This document shows, in pieces, positions 5,325-5,884 of a stretch of 5,884 bases of DNA. A program made the position numbers and the translations under genes. The notes below the pieces were generated by a model. That model did not search any database. It worked only from the letters and a program-made list of their open reading frames with translations, and was not told where the DNA came from. Position 1 is the stretch's first letter; every line of letters begins with the position of its first letter. The DNA comes from Actinomycetota bacterium (GTDB lineage Bacteria; Actinomycetota; Acidimicrobiia; IMCC26256; PALSA-610), in the NCBI GenBank assembly GCA_030839005.1, contig JAUZEM010000108.1, positions 1 to 5,884 of the forward strand. Reading direction: 5' to 3'.

Positions 5325-5884
5325 GACGAGGCCGGCCCGGTCACGACGGGAGAGGCTAGGCGCGGCGCGATGCCGGCACGCGTCTCACGCGACGGCGAGG
5401 TGTCCGGACGAGGACCTTTGCGCGCGGAGGCGAGGTCGTCGACCATCGGCCCGCACACGTACGCGAGGCCGAAGGCGAGCATCGTGAAGAAGACCGGCTG
5501 CGGGAAGGTGTGCGGCAGGCAGAACGCGCACAGCAACGAGGCGGTCAGCGCGCGCATCGCGATCGGTCGTCCGTTGCGAGCGCACCATATGACTGCGATG
5601 ACGGTCGCCGGCACGAGGTAGTAGCCGAACAGCACCGGCTCGAACAACAGACGGACGAGCATGACGGTACCGACCGCCGCAAGCAACGAGTCGGCACTCG
5701 GACGATGGCGGACGCGACAGGCGATGATGACGGTGGCCCCACCCCACAGGAGACGCAACAACGTCGCGTTGGCCAGCTGTTGGTGGCCGAATGCGACCGA
5801 TAGCCACATCTGCGGCTGACCGTAGAGAAGGCTGGCGCGGGTGCCGGCCAAGCTCGCCCAGGTCGCCGGGGCGGCGAGGAGGAA
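5321..5884 (-). CDS. Polytopic membrane protein, N-terminal part outside window
   Basis: The reading frame is open to the window edge, giving the last 187 residues of a larger protein. It contains about five hydrophobic helices, for example around TLLRLLWGGATVIIA, SLLAAVGTVMLVRLL, VLFGYYLVPATVIAVIW, ALTASLLCAFCLP and FFTMLAFGLAYVCG, followed by a hydrophilic tail of about 45 residues rich in Arg, Pro and Ser. The R-x-x-FEP-x4-GYYL-x-P stretch between two helices resembles the C-terminal membrane region of GT-C type glycosyltransferases, but the catalytic N-terminus is not visible, so this is only a hint. It ends in a GTGA overlap with pilD, indicating an operon. I do not recognise a specific family. 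Confidence 0.75.
   Translation of the reverse strand, partial: FLLAAPATWASLAGTRASLLYGQPQMWLSVAFGHQQLANATLLRLLWGGATVIIACRVRHRPSADSLLAAVGTVMLVRLLFEPVLFGYYLVPATVIAVIWCARNGRPIAMRALTASLLCAFCLPHTFPQPVFFTMLAFGLAYVCGPMVDDLASARKGPRPDTSPSRETRAGIAPRLASPVVTGPASS

Overview
This window is GC-rich DNA in which every supportable gene lies on the minus strand, so genes are described in the order they are read, from high to low coordinates. High GC, frequent GTG starts, a type IV pilus inner-membrane set with no secretin or PilP gene beside it, and linked chorismate synthase and shikimate kinase genes together suggest a monoderm, high-GC actinobacterium. A lineage such as Acidimicrobiia is plausible, but that placement is inference; no rRNA or other taxonomic marker is present.

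Layout in transcription order. (1) 5884-5321: the C-terminal part of a polytopic membrane protein, cut by the window edge. (2) 5324-4545: a complete bifunctional prepilin peptidase/N-methyltransferase (pilD), coupled to the previous gene by a GTGA overlap. (3) 4544-4388: a 157-bp non-coding gap with a perfect 7-bp hairpin just after pilD and short direct repeats before the next gene. (4) 4387-4181: a 68-residue excisionase/MerR-type helix-turn-helix protein. (5) 4196-2358: one long gene joining a PilM actin-like domain to a PilN-like membrane and extracytoplasmic domain. (6) 2367-1702: a PilO-like protein. (7) 1701-1617: an 85-bp gap with a possible promoter for aroC. (8) 1616-456: complete chorismate synthase (aroC). 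(9) 445-1: shikimate kinase (aroK), cut at its C-terminus by the window edge.

Functionally there are two blocks. The pilus block supplies the peptidase that matures prepilins (PilD) and the inner-membrane assembly platform (PilM-PilN fusion and PilO). The small DNA-binding protein overlaps the start of pilMN and may be a regulator of that operon. The aro block carries a kinase step (AroK) and the last step (AroC) of the shikimate pathway to chorismate.

The most notable points are the PilM-PilN fusion, which has the domain layout of type II secretion GspL and keeps an internal PilN-like LLPRR motif; the loss of the usual phosphate-2 aspartate in its PilM part; the pil-next-to-aro gene order, reminiscent of pilMNOPQ-aroKB in Proteobacteria; and the DNA-binding gene leading the pilus operon. 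I did not find a clearly new system such as a defence island, CRISPR array or mobile element.
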